From NCBI GenBank assembly GCA_026874595.1, contig CM049311.1, forward strand, positions 78,444,453 through 78,508,452: a DNA stretch of 64,000 bases. The letters are read 5' to 3'. Numbering within the stretch: position 1 is the stretch's first letter; every line of letters starts with the position of its first letter. This DNA comes from Sipunculus nudus. Taxonomy: Eukaryota; Annelida; Sipuncula; Golfingiida; Sipunculidae. The notes under the pieces are model-generated. The model ran no database searches. It saw only the letters and a list, made by a program, of their open reading frames with translations, and was not told the DNA's origin. The position numbers and the translations under genes are program-made. Positions 37,290 through 49,577 of the stretch are shown here, in pieces.

Positions 37290-38710
37290 ACGCGAAATGA
37301 ATAGACAAATAAAATGAGCTAGAGTTTGTGTAGTTAGGACAATATTTAACGAAGTCATGGGCAAAATATTTTTTTATGTTTTCGATTACCTTGACCTTTA
37401 CCTTTGACCTGTCTCAATTGAAAACGAAAGGCTTAAAAAAGTTTTATTTGTCTATCAACAATATAATTTTTGGAGCGATTGACCCCAAAGTTTGGAATAT
37501 GAATTTTTCCGAAAAATGCGTAACAATGGTAATAGGAGATTGCCATGGAAAAGCGAATTAAATGAGCTTTATTTTAGGCGGCTACGATGAGTTTTAACGC
37601 AGATATGAAGAAAAACAATCTTGTGTTTTTTTTTATGACCGTGACCTTTAATCTATATCCTCTAGAAGACATATCAACAGTATTATATTTTGAGGGATTG
37701 CAAAAAACATCTGGCCTGTAGATGCCAAATGTCAGATGAAAGAACAAACAGGAAGTAGAATTTTACGTCAGCTGAAAAACATACGCACATACTGATACAG
37801 TGACACATCTGAGAAAAACAAGTGACCAGATAATCTTAGGCGAAGGTATAGAGGAACACAATGAGCTATAGTTTATGTAGATAGGCCTCTTTTTGACGAA
37901 GTTATGACGAAAATAAAATGTTGACCTTTTTCGAAGACTTTGACCTTGAACTTTACCTATAAAAAAGACACAGTTACAGCTTTAAGAAATCGTTCTGATA
38001 TACCATATGTTTAAGTTACAAAGTGATTCCTGCAAAACTGCGGCCTGTAGAATGTTATAGGTCAGAGGCAAGAACCAGCTAGCACGCGAAATTGAGGACA
38101 ACTGAAAAACAGACAGATATTCTGATAAACTGACACAGAGTGAAAGACAAGTAACTAAATCAATTCATACAAAAGACGAAGAGGAGAAAAATGAGTCATA
38201 GTTTGTGAAGATAGGACTATTATTGACAAAGTTATGAGGAAAATAAGATTTTGAGATTTTTTTTATTACATTGACCTTGAACTTTGTCCCTTTAAAAAAT
38301 ATACACATACGGCTTTCAGAAAACGTTCCGATAGATTCCATGTGTAAGTTACTTAGTGATTCTTGCAAAACTGTGGCCCGTAGAATGTTATATGTCAGAG
38401 ACATACACCAGCAGGCAGGCTGACAAACAGACAGGTATACTGACAAAGTGACACATCTTAAATGACATAGACTACAAAAGGAGCTATAGTTTACGTAAAT
38501 AGGCCTCTTTTGACAAAGTTATGATGAAAATAGGATTTAGTATAGTTTTTTCGCTGACCTTGACCTTTGACGGATACTGACCGAAAACAATAGGTTTCCA
38601 GGACTTTTGATTATCACAATATTGTGGAGTAGGGACAAACACACACACACACATCGTAACGAACAGACATACGCAACAGACAACATGCTTAGATTTCCGC
38701 CAAGCAATAA
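37290..38710 (-). repeat. Third array of the ~330-bp Helitron-like family
   Basis: A GACGAAGTTATGACGAAAATA-type motif recurs near 37895, 38225 and 38512, each followed by a TTGACCTTGAACTTT-type stretch. The right edge (minus strand) reads AAATCTAAGCATGTTG then CGTATGTCTGTTCG, a shortened version of the left end of the element at 10324. AAAATGCGTAACAATGG near 37515 matches the second unit type in the 14-kb block. Confidence 0.6.
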
Positions 38711-39109
38711 TACGGACAACAAATATTGAAGTTGTAAAACTAATGTATGATTTGATACATGCCTGAATAAAAAAAATACCGTGAACTGCATATTTCATAA
38801 AGTTTTACAAATTACAGGCCGGTCAATTACATTTAAAGATGTAGCGATAATTTGAAAAAACATATTTGTTGTCAGTTACGTGAAGAGAAAACTAAATATT
38901 CACTGCTAGCATGAAAGACTGCTGTTTGATTTGTTTAGTTGTATTATGTGAATGAAAATAACAATATGTGACTTGCAGTTATTTTATATCAAATATCGAC
39001 TACACAGAACATGGAGTTGATTAATGATGTCCATCATGTCCGTTTGGAACAATTAAATCAACTGAATCCACATTTTTATACAGAAAAAATTAGGTTCAGT
39101 TCTCAATAG

Positions 39110-39610
39110 ACACTCAGCTAGTGAACCCACATTTTTATTTTAACGAATTTCCACCTCCCTGCTCGTGAATCCAATTTTGGTATTTTTTTGTCAATGACGT
39201 CGCGTAACACGTCCAGAAAAATAAGTCAAGAAGTGACACTTACTGCACACTTCGAACTTCTAAAATACCATTATATATTATTTATATCAGTATATAGTTG
39301 ATATTAGGCGTTGAACCCTTAATTTTGGTGAGAAAATGTGGGTTTGCTTCATGTTTTAACTGATCTATATGTGTGTTTATGATTAACCCACATTTAGTTT
39401 ATTTGTCAATAACTTCGCGTACACATATCACGTCAAGAAAAATATGTAAAGTAATGACACTTTTTTTCCCTATGTAACTTAAGCAATTGATAAAATATTA
39501 ATATATTATTTATAGTGAGGTTGAGTAGAAGAACATTAAACTCACATTTTTGAAGGCAAAAATGTAGGTTCAGTTGATGTTTTATCCCCCTGAAGTTCCT
39601 CCCCGCATAA
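39110..39610. repeat. Two direct copies of a ~215-bp repeat
   Basis: TTTGTCAATGACGTCGCGT (39188) and TTTGTCAATAACTTCGCGT (39403) each begin a block that continues through AAAAATA and GTGACACTT. A CCCACATTT or CTCACATTT motif precedes each unit. Confidence 0.6.
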
Positions 39611-39614
39611 TCCA

Positions 39615-41605
39615 CCTATACCATTAAACGAATCCACTCCAAGTTTCAACATTTAAAATGTCTGTCATTTTAGTCTGTCTTCGTCTTTACAACTTGCAAA
39701 GGCGACGCTTCACGATACAATACAATTAATACAATTTTATTTGCTCTTGACAGTAAAATGATTGTATGGAGCAGACATTGATAATTTTCACATTATTAAT
39801 TTTCATATTATTAATATTGTTATTATTGTCAGAGTATCTTCATAGTAAGATTTCATGCACTGGTGTAAATTTATGTTAATACATACATTATAGATACTGA
39901 AAAGTATATATGTATGTTGACACACATGCATATATCTAAAAAAATATACATACACCTAAGCGCGTGCATATACACACAGTTGTGGCTATATATATTGATA
40001 TACATTTATTTATAGTGAATACATAAGCAGCATATAGAAATCTGCATAATTAGACTTGTTTGTATCACAACAGTTTTCCTGTGATTTCTGCAGGTTTAAT
40101 TTGTCACTGTCACTAGGAGTAATATAAACTTGTCCAATAATCCTTGCACTGAACTGATACTTGGATCTCGTCTCCTACAAATTGTGAATTGATAAGCTAC
40201 TACAAAATGTAAGATTTTTTGGCACCTTCAGTACCTAATCACAGCACTTCTTTTGAGCTCATATATGTTTATAAAATGGATATATAAATAGTTTACTTAT
40301 ATGTACACAGTAATACAGTATGGGTTGATTAGGCATCATCTTCTACAAATTTAGCTGTGACATGTCCATTCAGTGTTTTGTTTTTGTATGGCTAATACTG
40401 AATGTTAAGAAAACATTGGGCACCATCAATATAAAATTACAAAGTTACTTGCTCCATGACCCTCCCTCAGGGTACAGAGCTTTTATGTACATAGAATTGA
40501 TATACAGATATTTTATACATATATACGCATCGTAATACTTTTGCACATTATGTAGCACATTCTCAATGTGTTTTTGTCTGATATGTAACCTTGATGTCCC
40601 TATTACTGACCTAATATAGCTATAACCACATTACTATAGCAAGTCTAGGTACTATGCTGATTCATGTTCAGGTGATGGTGTTGCTATTAAAGTTCAGTCC
40701 TGAAACAAGATAATACCTATGCTGGAATGCAAATCAATATTTTAAATATAACCAGTCTATTGGGAGGGGCCACCTCCAAGACACTTAAAGCACTAGCCTA
40801 GATAACGCTTAAGGATATTATATTTTCAATATATTATATTTGCTTTATGTCATATTAACATTACTAACATTATTTACAGCACTTTACAATTATAATAAGT
40901 ATAATTAAAACAATTTGAAAGTATGAATAACAAATAAAGAGAGATTGCTTAAAATGCTGTCCCTGCTATTAATTAGTTGGACAAATTTAAAAATACTTGG
41001 GTTTTTATAAAAGTATTTTCGGATGTCGGTCTATCAAAGAATAACCAGCTCTCTGTAGTTTCATTAAGATATTATATTAATCACCAATTTTGTTACTGTC
41101 CCATTTATTACATAATCTGTGCTATTATGGCTACAGAAAGTTGGAAAATCTGCAGAGAGTATGAGACTTCCAAGATTTAAACAAAAATAAGATCTGTTCA
41201 AACATTTTCATTTTTAGCTCAACAAGTCTTAGTTATTGGGTTTTGACAATTAAATTATTTTTTAACAGTAAACTTGTGAAACTTGTCAAATTTGCAATAA
41301 TCAATATAGCGTCAGATAAGACGTTAACTTGTTTGTATATCTAGCAAGCTCTAACAGTGGCAAGCGGGTAAAGCAACCAAACTATTTGTCTTTCATATTG
41401 ACATGTATGTGAAAAAAAATTTGTTTAACCAAGAAAATATGATTTAAACGCTGGTAAAGTTTAATTGTTCTGTAGTACAGAAAACAATCTTCAAAAACTC
41501 TCCAAGAATTCTCAAGTTCCCCGCTGAATCTCTTCACTTCTTGATGGCCAGTTGTTTGCAGTTAATGGCTCACTCTCCAAATATCTAAGAAAGCGACCCT
41601 AACAG
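39615..41605. other. Gene-free region
   Basis: AT-rich sequence with no recognisable gene or element. A phrase like ATATGTACA-AGTAATACAGTA near 40300 may be old repeat. Nothing further can be supported. Confidence 0.4.
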
Positions 41606-42159
41606 TGTTACGGAACCTAGTATCGACAGATCACGTATGCTTGATGAACATAAATTTTGTAATGGAGTATAAAATCAGATTCTGTAACATTAGAAAGCGT
41701 GAAATGTCTATGGGAATGAATAAAGAAGTCCGTGGTTTGTTGTTAACAAATAACTATAATTTATTCTTAAAACAACCCTAACATTACAATACACCAAATC
41801 AATACAATTACACAGTATAACAGCAGTATAACAACAAATCAATAAAATGACACAGTAAAATAAACAAAGTGCACAGTACCTGGATACCACCACTGTCACA
41901 GCGATAAGTCCTATAAATTTTAAAGCCGGACGAACAGTTCACACAAATTTTCTCGGAGAATAACAGTCCAATGTAAAGCTTTTGTAACAATCCCGAAAGT
42001 AAACTGAAGACCAAATAAGATTCGTCACAAATCCAGAAGAAAATCTGAAGAAAATCTATAATTGCCGCACTTATCGGAATAGGTCCCACAAACTGACATA
42101 CACGCTTCTGTGTCCGCTGGAATATTCTCTCACCTCTCTCTCGAATCTAAAACACAGCC

Positions 42160-42162
<3 letters not shown>

Positions 42163-42250
<88 letters not shown>
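42163..42250. repeat. (AT)n microsatellite inside the solo LTR
   Basis: About 85 bp of AT repeats replaces the short CCTATTTATA-like stretch found at this point in the other LTRs. Confidence 0.95.
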
Positions 42251-42251
<1 letters not shown>

Positions 42252-42511
42252 CCTATATATAACTTCTCCCCTCCAACCGAGAATCTTCCATTGCTCGAAC
42301 AATCTAAAGCATCTAACACAGTACACACGTTCAAAGAACATACTAGAACATAGAACACTCTGTATCTAGGGTTCAACCCAAAGCGATAAAACCGAGCCTG
42401 CACCATCCAGCCAGGCGAGGCCGCTACAACACGAGATACGCGTTGCGCACAAACAAAATGCCAACAACATATGGAACATCCATGTGCACAATAAAACAAT
42501 CATCTGTTAAG

Positions 42512-43139
42512 CCCCCATCACACGAGAAGGAGACCTTACGGCGACCTAGTAGATCGCCGTTGGTCGCCCTTAACATCGTAAAAACCCTCAAGTATGACTG
42601 CAATGCCGCTCTCGCCACGCTACACGACGTGTGCTGGCGCCGCGAGCTTCATCAGAGCGCAGACGCCAGAACACGTCGAATCCAACTAGGCGCAGAGAGA
42701 GCGTAGCTCTGACGTCATAGGCGCAGCGGCAGCACCGTACGAAACATGTAAAGAGCTCACTAGGGTCACCGATGTCTCGGTAGCGGCGGAGTAAGTGTGC
42801 TGGGGCAGCGAAGCGTAACTGATAGACCGATGCTCCCATGTTTACTGGCGATCGGCCTGCGCTGTCAGGAAGCTGGTACTGCGCTGCTGGGACACTGATG
42901 GCGATCGAATTCCTATCTGACTGCGCTTTAAATCCACGGCAACCCCGCGGCGGAAATTTTGTCCATGTTCAAAACTGGTCGCCATTCATGGCGTTCATGG
43001 TGACCATATGACGACCCAAGGCGACACTATCTCGCTCCTACGAAGCTTATGAAAACTTAAGGCCACTCTTGCTGCGCTCTACGGCGATCTGCTCCAATTC
43101 GGTGATCGCAGCGATATCGCCTTCTCGTGTGACGGGGGT
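42512..43139 (-). mobile_element. 628-bp MITE, copy 2, nested in a solo LTR
   Basis: CCCCCATCACACGAGAAGG on the left is mirrored by CCTTCTCGTGTGACGGGGG on the right. It is the reverse complement of 28262-28890. Flanks are CTGTTAAG and TGTAAGAC, so the target duplication is uncertain. The internal hairpin (42625-42639 and 42664-42678) has one mismatch here. The core around the hairpin is nearly identical to copy 1, while the outer parts differ more. Confidence 0.75.
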
Positions 43140-43229
43140 GTAAGACCGCTGCACACAATAAAAGGGGCACCTGTAACAACAGCCAATCAGAGGAGTTCTA
43201 ACATTTAAGGTGATCTACTGTACACGGTC

Positions 43230-43600
43230 ATGAAACTTTTTTTTTTAATAATTATTTATAGGTGAAGTTAACCGCCGAGTTTCATTCCGGTTTCGGACTA
43301 AGTGACAATGGGGTTTTATCCTAGTATCCTGGTGTCAATATAGCTCGGTGTATCACTCCTGATGGTCCTGGGTGTGTTTCATCCCCATGGCTGGTTCATT
43401 ACGCCGAGGAACCATCGAAAGGCGCACTCGTTTGTGAGTGAAACATGACTGTTGGATACAGTCTGCCCATTAAGCCTGCAGAGCGCTCACTCTGGGGACC
43501 GACCATGAAAATCTCACCGCCTCGGCTGAGATTCCAACTCACGACCTCCTTGCTTTGAGTACTGCGCTCTACCCCTGAGCCACAGAAGCCGATATAGCCT
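43230..43600 (-). mobile_element. tRNA-derived SINE, family D
   Basis: On the minus strand the head has an A box TGGCTCAGGGG (43572-43582), GTAGAGCGCAG, and a B-box-like GAGTTGGAATCTC (43528-43540). These are spaced as in a tRNA. A long body follows and the far end is AT-rich near 43240. The A box is an excellent match and the B box is slightly decayed. Confidence 0.65.
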
Positions 43601-43609
43601 AAGGTTAAA

Positions 43610-46600
43610 ATAGAATACAAATTTGAGAATTTATAACGATTAGGAAAATGTGTTTTTATTATTTGACCATTAAGTCCGATATAAGTAAACCCCCTTTCAA
43701 ATTAAATAGCAGTGTATGAGCGGTAATTGTTATACACCGGAGGAAATCAATGTTTTTAAAAGTGGATCATCCAGAGCTGTGAATAAAAAAAAAATCACTA
43801 GGGAAGAGGTCGAGATGTTTTAATACTCGACAGCGAAACGAAATAATCCCGAATTAGTCTGCTGGACAAAGAAGACCTTCCGAGACGACTTGGCACTAAA
43901 GGTGAGATCTTCTCCCCGCCCAGTTATATGGGGTCCATGTTAAAGAGTTTCAGACGCCACGAAAGATTAGATTTAATTAACCTGGGAGTGATTTGAGTTG
44001 CATTTGATCAATAGGATTCAGCTTGAGACATCACTTGCGTCGGTTAGCTGTTTTCTCGTAAATGTCGGAGCCTCGCGCCGTGAGCGGTGTAAGAGCCCGC
44101 GCATATACATGCCTTTATCATCTATCTAGCACAGTGAAAGTACACCAAGGCATAAGCCCGGGAGCTAATTTCTGTCGGGGTTCAAATCAACGAACTCATT
44201 CAACACCGCCACACAGCCAAGGTCTGACTTGATGTTATTTTAGCATGACACCTCTAGATCATTTCTAGGAGGCTGGTCTTGTCAACTTGTGGTATTAGTT
44301 TTGTGCTACTGACCGTTTTGTAGCCGACGCTTGACAAGGGTAACTTAAATGTGAATCTCTCGGCTTCTGTTTAACCGATATGTATAATGAAGATATCTCT
44401 GGAAAGGTCAATTACGGGTCCATCAAAATATGAAACAACAATGTATGTATAAATTTAAACTTTTTTATGAAATAAAAATGCCAAGTCCAATAAAAAATCT
44501 CGATTTTTAATATTTGTTCGCATTAAACTTTTTAATGGTCGGTCAAACTTTAAAAATGTACCATAAAATTATACATGCCGATAGAATAAATTATATTCTG
44601 GACCTAATGTACTGTACATATAATCACTGATTAGGGTTAATATTACCTTAATGATATAAATGGGCTGCGAGGTATTTTGGCAGTTTCAGCTGATGCACGT
44701 TTTTTAAAATTACATAACTCGCATTGTTCAAGGCCAAGTAATAACAATTTCTGGCAACATCTGCCACTGTGATATACGCTATTTTATGCTGATAATTGCA
44801 GTGTCTACTTTTTCAGATACGACACTGGCTGTTTCGGTTCTCTCCAGCTACGTGTAGTCAGTTAGATAGAACATTAAAGTAGTGTATAATAAGCATTTTT
44901 TGCTTGTTCTTCTGATGGTCATGAAAACAAATCTTATGATAATTTTTCATTCCTGAAAAAAAAAATATTCTGTGTCTGCAAATACAGATGGTGTTTCCCA
45001 TATGTAATAAGCATCTGGTAAAGGTACTATGTGTGACGAATGATGAGAAAGGGCCTGAAATAAATTTTAAAACATTCACACTTCGAATAGATTTAAATCA
45101 GCTAATCAGATTATTCATAAATTTTCTTAATCTCAGACCTTGTCTATTTATACAAATCTGTTTTTTAATAAAAGCTTTTGCACAAAGCAACTAAATATCA
45201 TTCTCATAAGAGGTCGCCAAATAAAGGTCCCAATTAGGATATTCAGATTTGTTGACTTAAGGGAATATTTATATAAACTAGGTGCTCCCGTGGAAAATCC
45301 ACGGCTATATATCTGATGCATATTTTCTGAATGAGCTGATAGGAACTAAACGGCGCATATTTTAATCCTAATTTTGCAGGAACTTTTATCATGTGTTTCA
45401 CTTATATGATATAAAGATTTCTTCTGCTAGAATTCTCCAGGAACACCCTCCTCCAAAATATCAACATAGAAAGAAAAATTATTCTATTCCAGAAATCACA
45501 CCCAAAAAAAATATCCCCGATTAACAACATAGGTCTTGGGAAATATCGTAGATATAACGATTGTTTAAAGAAGCAATCTTTATTCAGTGTTGTCAGCTGA
45601 GGGTATAGACTAAGGCATGTTAACAACACATGAGTTATTTGTATACACATGCATATGTCGTTGAAGTCTCTTGTACGCGAAACGTATAGCTGCCATTGAG
45701 GAATAGATAGGCCCAGAAAAATATATTCCATCAGTATTAAATTTTTGGTTAAAGTACTGTAAATTGTCATAGAATAAGCAGGTCTTATGTAAAATTGACA
45801 GTTCTCCCAGATAAAAAGAAAGCAGGTTGATATAGTTCGATAGAAGTATTTAGCAAAGAAACCACTTCAGCCTTGGTTCCCTGCATTGTCTTTCAGTACC
45901 TTCAGCAAATTAACGCAAAATGTAATAATCGGATTTTGCTAAAAATTTGTAGAGGGATAGAGTAAAACTACATCCGTAATCCATTATATTTTTGGAGGTA
46001 TTCGGAATCACCATTATATATTTTTTTCTTAAGTTTCATAATCACAATTCCACAAAGGAATCATAATAAGGGCTATTAATTCCTCTGTCCCCGAGTAGAA
46101 GCCGCCAATTCGTATTCAGTTGTTCTGCCACTCGCCTAGTGAACCCGTGTTTCTGAAAGATGACAATGTTTTACATGAAACGTACACCGATTATTAAATT
46201 CTGGCGTGGGTTTCAAAGTCCCCAAGAGATTGAGGACCCTTAGAGGTTTGTGCAATCCCCCCTTCACCCAGGACTTCCTTTTGAAAAAAAAAACAACAAC
46301 CAATTTCTAACAACCCATTAACCGGCCGAACGATTAAAACCATGGTAATCATGGAAAGATACTTCTGAATGTATAAAAATCAACATACTTGTAAACCTAT
46401 AAAACGGTGATCGTGTAAAGGGTCTCAGCTCTCTTATAAAAGATCAAATGTGGACATGTGTTCCGCGCTTGAATTTAAAATCTTTACTTCCTTACGGCAA
46501 AGTAAAATTTCTTAACAGGCGATATCTAGGAAATGAGGTTCAGTGGTGATTACTGAAAAAGTGTGACAGCGAAAAATGTTTAGCTTTACATTTGTAGAGG

Positions 46601-47930
46601 GTTAGGTAAAAGGCATATCAATAGTCCATTTCATTTTGGAGGTAATACGAATCATCACAATATATATTTCCTTATAAACCATTATGATAAAGGACCATTC
46701 CTTTGTCCCCGTGTAGAAGATACCCATTCGTATTTATTTGTTCTGCCACTCGCAAAGTGAACAAATATATGTGAACATATATATATATATATATAATGTG
46801 GCCATGCACTTATTTTGGTCTGGGGTCCTCCCTGCAGAAACCTTTGGTTATCTTATAAAGGCGGTATAACTCCCTCTTCCAGCAGCAAAGTGAAAAGATA
46901 TATATTAACAGATAAAATGTGCAAGCAGTATTTCTTAAATCTGCATGCTTTGATGAAAAACATTTAAAACTTGTAACTTCTGATTTTCAGTGATACCTAG
47001 TCATTATCTTTTCAGATAATATTATGAATAGATAAACCACATATATGATAACGACAGGTGGGCGATTGAATCACGGGCACGCATTGTATAGTGGACCACA
47101 TTAAGGCCCGGGGCTAGGTTTTTTTTTAACACCCAGTTTCAACTAGCGTCAAATTGTATGTAAATAATAATGTATTTTAGGGTTTTCTGTGGCAAATATT
47201 CATCGCATAGTTTAAAACTAGGTAACTTAGGTTCTCATCGTTACACTTATCGATTCGAAAAAATAATATGAACTTATGTTGTAACAATTGGATTATTTCA
47301 GGTAGTCTGTGGTTTAATTTAGAATTCAAGTTACACTAAATGCTCAAGGTTGACAGAGTCGCCTCACGGTTATCAGAATGACCTAAAATCACAGAAAAAT
47401 GTAGTTGTTATATCTCCTAGTTCAGGTTTAGCCCGCCAGTGGCCCAACAAGGATTGAAGCTAAAGAATGTGCATATCCTAACATAATGCATAGGGAAAAA
47501 ATAGGACGAAGACAAGAGAAATTCAGTCTTATCATTGCATCCTATGACAAAAACTGAAGTGAACACAAGAAACCAGTCCACATGTAAAAACTGTCCAGCA
47601 TGTCATTTAAGCCGGTTAGGTAAAACTAGGTCAAAACGGTGATTGTTTATAGTTGATATAGGTCCAAAATATATTTTTTTGTGTCAACATGTATGATTTT
47701 ATGATTAAATTTGAAAGTTTGAACGACCTTTTAAAAATTAAATGCAAAAACAATAAATATCAAGATTTTACATTTTGATATCCTAAAATTGTAATTAAAT
47801 TTATATATTCATTGTGTTTACATGTATTGATAGACCCGTAAAGGACCCTTCCAGTATTGGTTGCTTATAAGCAAAGATATTCACTTTTAAGTTACCCCTA
47901 CCCCCTATATTTCTCAGCGGTCACGCATCG
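43610..47930. other. Gene-free region with an old duplication
   Basis: Two related blocks, about 45945-46150 and 46590-46770, share ATTTGTAGAGGG, TTTTGGAGGTA, CCTYTGTCCCCG and TTGTTCTGCCACTCGC. A stretch at 44150-44235 is related, inverted, to 47950-48110. An AT run lies at 46780-46797. No gene found; short minus-strand frames at 45402-45770 show no domain. Confidence 0.45.
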
Positions 47931-47934
47931 GCTA

Positions 47935-48130
47935 TTAGACGGTCAGTAGCCCTAAATGATACCACAAGTTCGAAGTTCAGACCTTGGCTGTGTGGTGAGT
48001 TGAACGACGACCCTTTTGCCCGGTCCGTACTCCCTGACTATAGGGATCAAGGTGCATTTAAGAAATCGAGAATTAGAGGGCGTGTACGTACAACCACAGC
48101 CCTTCAGCGGTCGATCCTCCAAAAGACCCG
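47935..48130 (+). repeat. Dispersed repeat, second copy inverted at 44150-44235
   Basis: GTTCAGACCTTGGCTGTGTGG followed by GTTGAACGA matches the reverse complement of CCACACAGCCAAGGTCTGAC near 44205-44230. After that, GGATCAAGGTGCATTT parallels GCCTTGGTGTACTTT. It may be a SINE fragment, but no tRNA boxes are clear. Confidence 0.4.
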
Positions 48131-48290
48131 TCGGAGACAATATACATTAACAGATTAGATGTTACCTTTTCCTAACCAGGCAGTTTAAGCAAAAAGAAGG
48201 GATGAGATTTGTGCACTTACATGAAATCATATAATTGAAACTGGAGAAACCCAGATCTTTCATCTTAAACAGTCGCTAGTGGTTTGTTAA

Positions 48291-48760
48291 GCCCTATTTA
48301 CACAGGGCTGCCACCTTTGTGCCACGTTTGAGCAACCAGGACGCTCAATGGTCGCCTAACCCCAGAAAAGAAAGTCCTGTTTCTGTGTAACTGCTCCATA
48401 ACTGTTTCAGCGTTACTTGTGCCTTCCTTGAACCTCCCAAATGCAGCATTAGGACGTTTCAACCAGCGCGACCACTCTGCTTTCATTCTACAACCAAGAA
48501 AATGCTTGTGCCTCCCGTCTGCCTCCTTTGAACCACCTTTGAGCAACCTCCCACCTCGGCGACCTTTGTGCGAATGTTTTGAACATGTTCAAAAACACTC
48601 GGCGACCATGTTGTCCATGGCGATGTCTGAAACTCCTGTGTACCATCTTTGAACGACATAGGCAACCATTCTGCCTTCTTTGAGCCTCCTACGACGAACT
48701 GGTAAATGTTTTGGTCGCACACGGGAGGCACAAAGATCGCTATTCTGTGTAAAGACCCCT
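48291..48760. mobile_element. 470-bp MITE with TTAA duplication and CTTTGA-type subterminal repeats
   Basis: TTAA at 48287-48290 and 48761-48764 bounds inverted ends: GCCCTATTTACACAG then CCACCTTTGTGCC on the left; AGGGGTCTTTACACAG then GATCTTTGTGCC as the reverse complement of the right. Inside, a CCTTTGAGCAACC-like motif recurs many times on the plus strand (for example 48322, 48422, 48525, 48541, 48646, 48673). If the duplication is TTA rather than TTAA it would fit PIF/Harbinger instead of piggyBac/Kolobok. Confidence 0.65.
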
Positions 48761-49122
48761 TTAATTGTTACTCTCATTTGTCCGTCCCGTGATCTAAGGT
48801 ACAGATACATCAAAATCATATATCAATTATAAATGTCTGATTTTGCGACATTCTAAATAGCGGAAAAAATCCACGACTGCACTTACGGTCTATATGAGAG
48901 ATTTTTTTCCTGTTCGGTAAACAGTTCCTTAGTTTTAACCGCTGCTATGTATAGGAATATTCTCTGCTTTCCATCACTAGGGCTGCCACAGAGCAAACAC
49001 CTGTCATAGAGAGCGTGGTGTCGTGGTAACTGAAAGTTTAAACCTGTGATACTCGGTCTCATTGATCTGATTTTTCAGCTCGCAGAATGATTGTGACCAT
49101 GTCCAAAAATTAGATTTGCAAG

Positions 49123-49168
<46 letters not shown>

Positions 49169-49324
49169 ATTACACATATATTTATAACTAAACACAATTT
49201 ACACCATACATACATATGTCGACAAAAAACATAAATCAATATCGGAATCGTGCGCCACCATTATGGGTTCGAATCCCTGATCGGCCCCAAATTTTCCCCT
49301 GAACAATTTGACTTCCTAACAAAA

Positions 49325-49342
49325 TGGGGGCTCGTCCAACGT
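49325..49342 (+). other. Primer-binding site of the TRIM, tRNA-Pro type
   Basis: TGGGGGCTCGTCCAACGT starts three bases after the LTR. Its first 13 bases are identical to the tRNA-Pro primer site known from murine leukaemia virus and related elements. The Ty3 family here uses the same type of site. Confidence 0.8.
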
Positions 49343-49431
49343 GACGGTAAACTTTGTGGCCCAGGGAATAAGCACACCAACGTGTGACTCCTGGGATAAT
49401 TAGTCTTGTTCTGATAGCAGAACGCTCTTAA

Positions 49432-49440
49432 GAGGGGGTG
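49432..49440 (+). other. Polypurine tract of the TRIM
   Basis: GAGGGGGTG directly precedes TGTTACGG of the 3' LTR, in the position where plus-strand synthesis is primed. Confidence 0.7.
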
Positions 49441-49577
49441 TGTTACGGGGTGACATAAAAGCGGACCGAACCAAGCTTTTCTAACGAAGCGGTTGGTACG
49501 CCGGAATCGTGCGCCACCGTTGGGTTCGAATCCCTGATTGGCCCAGAATTTTCCCATTAACCATTTGTATTCGTAAC

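Larger units (their letters stand above)
41606..43178 (-). mobile_element. Solo LTR of the Ty3 family carrying an AT microsatellite and a nested MITE
   Basis: TGTTACGGAACC to CACCTGTAACA, 1573 bp, about twice the usual LTR length. ACAG flanks both ends (41602-41605 and 43179-43182), supporting a 4-bp target duplication. The extra length comes from an AT run at 42163-42250 and a MITE at 42512-43139. Just before the MITE is GCACAATAAAACAATCATCTGTTAA and just after it GCACACAATAAAAGGGGCACCTGTAACA, so the LTR end appears twice around the insertion. Confidence 0.8.

Noticed and set aside
44858-45194. Opposed frames near 45.0 kb
   Set aside because: AT-rich sequence with no domain and no conservation evidence available.
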